Origin: Burhinus oedicnemus
Taxonomy: Eukaryota > Chordata > Aves > Charadriiformes > Burhinidae
Direction: 5' to 3'
DNA length: 64,000 bases
NCBI GenBank assembly: GCA_008921705.1
Contig: VFFE01007878.1
Span: 467,193-531,192 of the forward strand
Below, one piece after another: positions 62,331 to 64,000 of the stretch. Both the position numbers and the translations under genes were made by a program. Numbering within the stretch: the stretch's first letter is position 1; each line of letters opens with the position of its first letter. A model generated the notes under the pieces. The model was not told the DNA's origin, made no database searches, and worked only from the letters and a program-made list of their open reading frames with translations.

Positions 62331-64000
62331 TATTAAGGCCCAGATTTTCCAGCTGACTATGACTCTTTACAGTGTTGACAGCTCAAGGCAGATCTGGTTG
62401 CTGTTTTGCTTCAGAGTCTTTTTCAGACTGTAAACCCATACTAGAATGGAAGGCCTTTGTAAATCCCCTACATTTTGGGCACAGATAAAGTGAAACAAGG
62501 CATAATCCTGACAATCTGTTTACAGTCTCTGACAGCAAACAGGTGTAAAGACCCTTTAACTGTAGTGTAGTCCCACAAATACTGGGAAATCGAGAGGGTG
62601 TGGGGAACCTCCCTTTTTGCCACAGTAATTTTTTGGCCATAATGCTGTGAGGGATGTTAGCAACAACAGTTTTCCTGCTACTATGAAGTACTGAAAGGGA
62701 ATTAACATTGCAAAGATTTACAAAACTATTAGGGGAGTACAAACGTATTTTATACACACACCCACATATATATACACACATGTCTACATACTTGGCAAAA
62801 ATGAGTTTTCTCTATCTTTTCCTTAGAGCTTTGGATTTATTCAGTACTTTGCTGTGAATTCAGTACCGTAACAAAGAAACCTGTATGTGGCTGGAGGGAG
62901 GAAGTAGTTCCTTGCTCTTGTTTAGTCATTAGCTGTGGTCAAGGTGCCTTTCAGGAAGAAGGGATGACAGATAGGTAACGTCCCCACTATCAGATCCACT
63001 GTCACAGGATGCACTTGTGGGGGGACAGCAGGAGACAGAGTGCACAGGGATACAGGTGCAGCTTTTCCAGCGCAGCAGTAAGATGAATGCACCTATTGTC
63101 ACCGCTCCCCTGCTTTTCCGTAGCCATTAGTATGACAGTGCTGTAATTGATTACCTGACATAAGACCTGTTTTGAAATTTTTCTCTTTTTAGAAGCTGTC
63201 CTTTGAGCTTTTCAACAGTGTATGGTTATCTGCTGTGTCAATACATTGGTCTTTCTAGTTCAAGCTGTGCTGTCCTTGTAGTGGCAGAAAATTTTACATA
63301 CTTGTAACAAAAGGAGGTAATATTTAGGTTCGACAGCTATGTTAATGGCTGTGCATGGCAATGGTCTGTTACGTAAGAATAGTGAAGGTCAGGAAGATAT
63401 TTATCAGGCTAAGGAGGATTGTCAATATAATTGAACTCATCAATTTACTGCAGCAACGTACTTTGCATACTAAAGCTCTTTATTTTACTTAAATGTTTCC
63501 CTCTGGATGCACTACCCAAAATGAAAAAGAAAGAGTTCAGTAGTTCTGCTTGAGACGATGATACTTATCATAGATCACCGCTATGCATTACACAAATTAA
63601 GTGCACGGGACTTGAGAGCAATCCATAACAGAACACCCAGATTATGAAAAACTCATTTTGCTTCCATTCTAATAACTGCCTGGAAAATATTGAATCCTTC
63701 AGAAACTATTGGGAAATATTTTTGAGTTTAATTATGTTTTTAGGCTTTACTTTATGATGACTCATCATCTCATCAATACAGCACATTTGGGAATATACAA
63801 AGAGAAATATTGTAAAGTGCTTTGGTAGCGTCCACAAAATATTGCCATATTTCCAATACAAACTCTCCTACTTTGACAGGTGTTACTGGCAGTAAAAGTA
63901 TTTATGAAAGTGTATTTGGCTTTTGATTTGAAATTTATTTTATTTACTACTCTTTAATATGATGCTTGCTTTCTTAAGGCAAGCTGGAAAAGAAATCTTT
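62331..64000. other. Non-coding stretch after the L1-type fragment
   Basis: A 132-codon minus frame at 62383-62781 begins in the microsatellite and has no recognisable domain. A GC-richer patch lies at 62980-63120. A strong acceptor-like site (TTTCTCTTTTTTAG) ends at 63192 and is followed by 21 open codons, but no matching donor is evident. Confidence 0.45.
62751..62782 (+). repeat. Short CA/TA microsatellite
   Basis: ATACACACACCCACATATATATACACACAT, an interrupted mix of CA and TA steps. Confidence 0.75.

Noticed and set aside
62383..62781. 132-codon minus-strand frame
   Set aside because: Its first residues come from the CA/TA microsatellite, no domain or signal is recognisable, and no promoter or splice support is evident.
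1..64000. tRNA genes, CRISPR arrays, bacterial operons, viral coding genes, satellite arrays
   Set aside because: None seen. No tRNA-like B box with a foldable context, no regularly spaced direct repeats beyond the LTR array, and no gag, pol or env reading next to either LTR.

Overview
The window looks like bird nuclear DNA, most probably intronic or intergenic sequence of a neoavian genome. It is AT-rich and poor in CpG, and no open reading frame resembles a full-length gene. Its recognisable repeats are bird types: a 5'-truncated CR1 LINE whose 3' end encodes the [19 protein letters not shown] motif, two LTRs of avian endogenous retroviruses, and several much older CR1-type fragments of the kind shared with turtles and crocodilians. 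I see no tRNA, rRNA, CRISPR array, bacterial-style operon or viral coding gene. All identifications come from reading the sequence and from remembered family features; no search was run.

Layout, left to right. 1-7122: unique AT-rich DNA with a few weak exon-like stretches. 7123-8256: an old minus-strand solo LTR (TGT...ACA ends) that contains a minisatellite-like array. 8615-8643: a short hairpin. 9943-10220: an avian CR1 3' end, minus strand. 10221-19985: mostly featureless, with a TTTG-rich tract at 18165-18256. 19986-20708: a plus-strand solo LTR with a perfect 5-bp target duplication (AGGAG), a TATA box and a polyadenylation signal. 20709-35499: unique AT-rich DNA with small inverted and direct repeats. 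35500-37350: a strand-asymmetric TG-rich block of unknown origin. 45255-45395: a probable degraded CR1. 47894-47985: a palindrome inside a probable old interspersed repeat. 55515-55590 and 57565-58180: ancient CR1-type fragments, both minus strand. 61835-62330: a decayed L1-type ORF2 fragment, which is unusual in a bird.

The only convincing piece of a cellular gene is one 116-nt exon at 50018-50133 on the plus strand. It has good splice signals and encodes two SHIPPO-like motifs (GLGVYNP and AGPGPY) 34 residues apart, as in sperm-tail PG-rich repeat (STPG) proteins. A single exon in 64 kb suggests a gene with very long introns. STPG2 fits that best, and on that reading most of the window is STPG2-like intron, with the LTRs and LINEs being intronic insertions. 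I found no new multi-gene system. The points most worth following are the STPG-like exon, the L1 remnant, the young sense-oriented LTR, and the unexplained asymmetric block at 35.5-37.35 kb.
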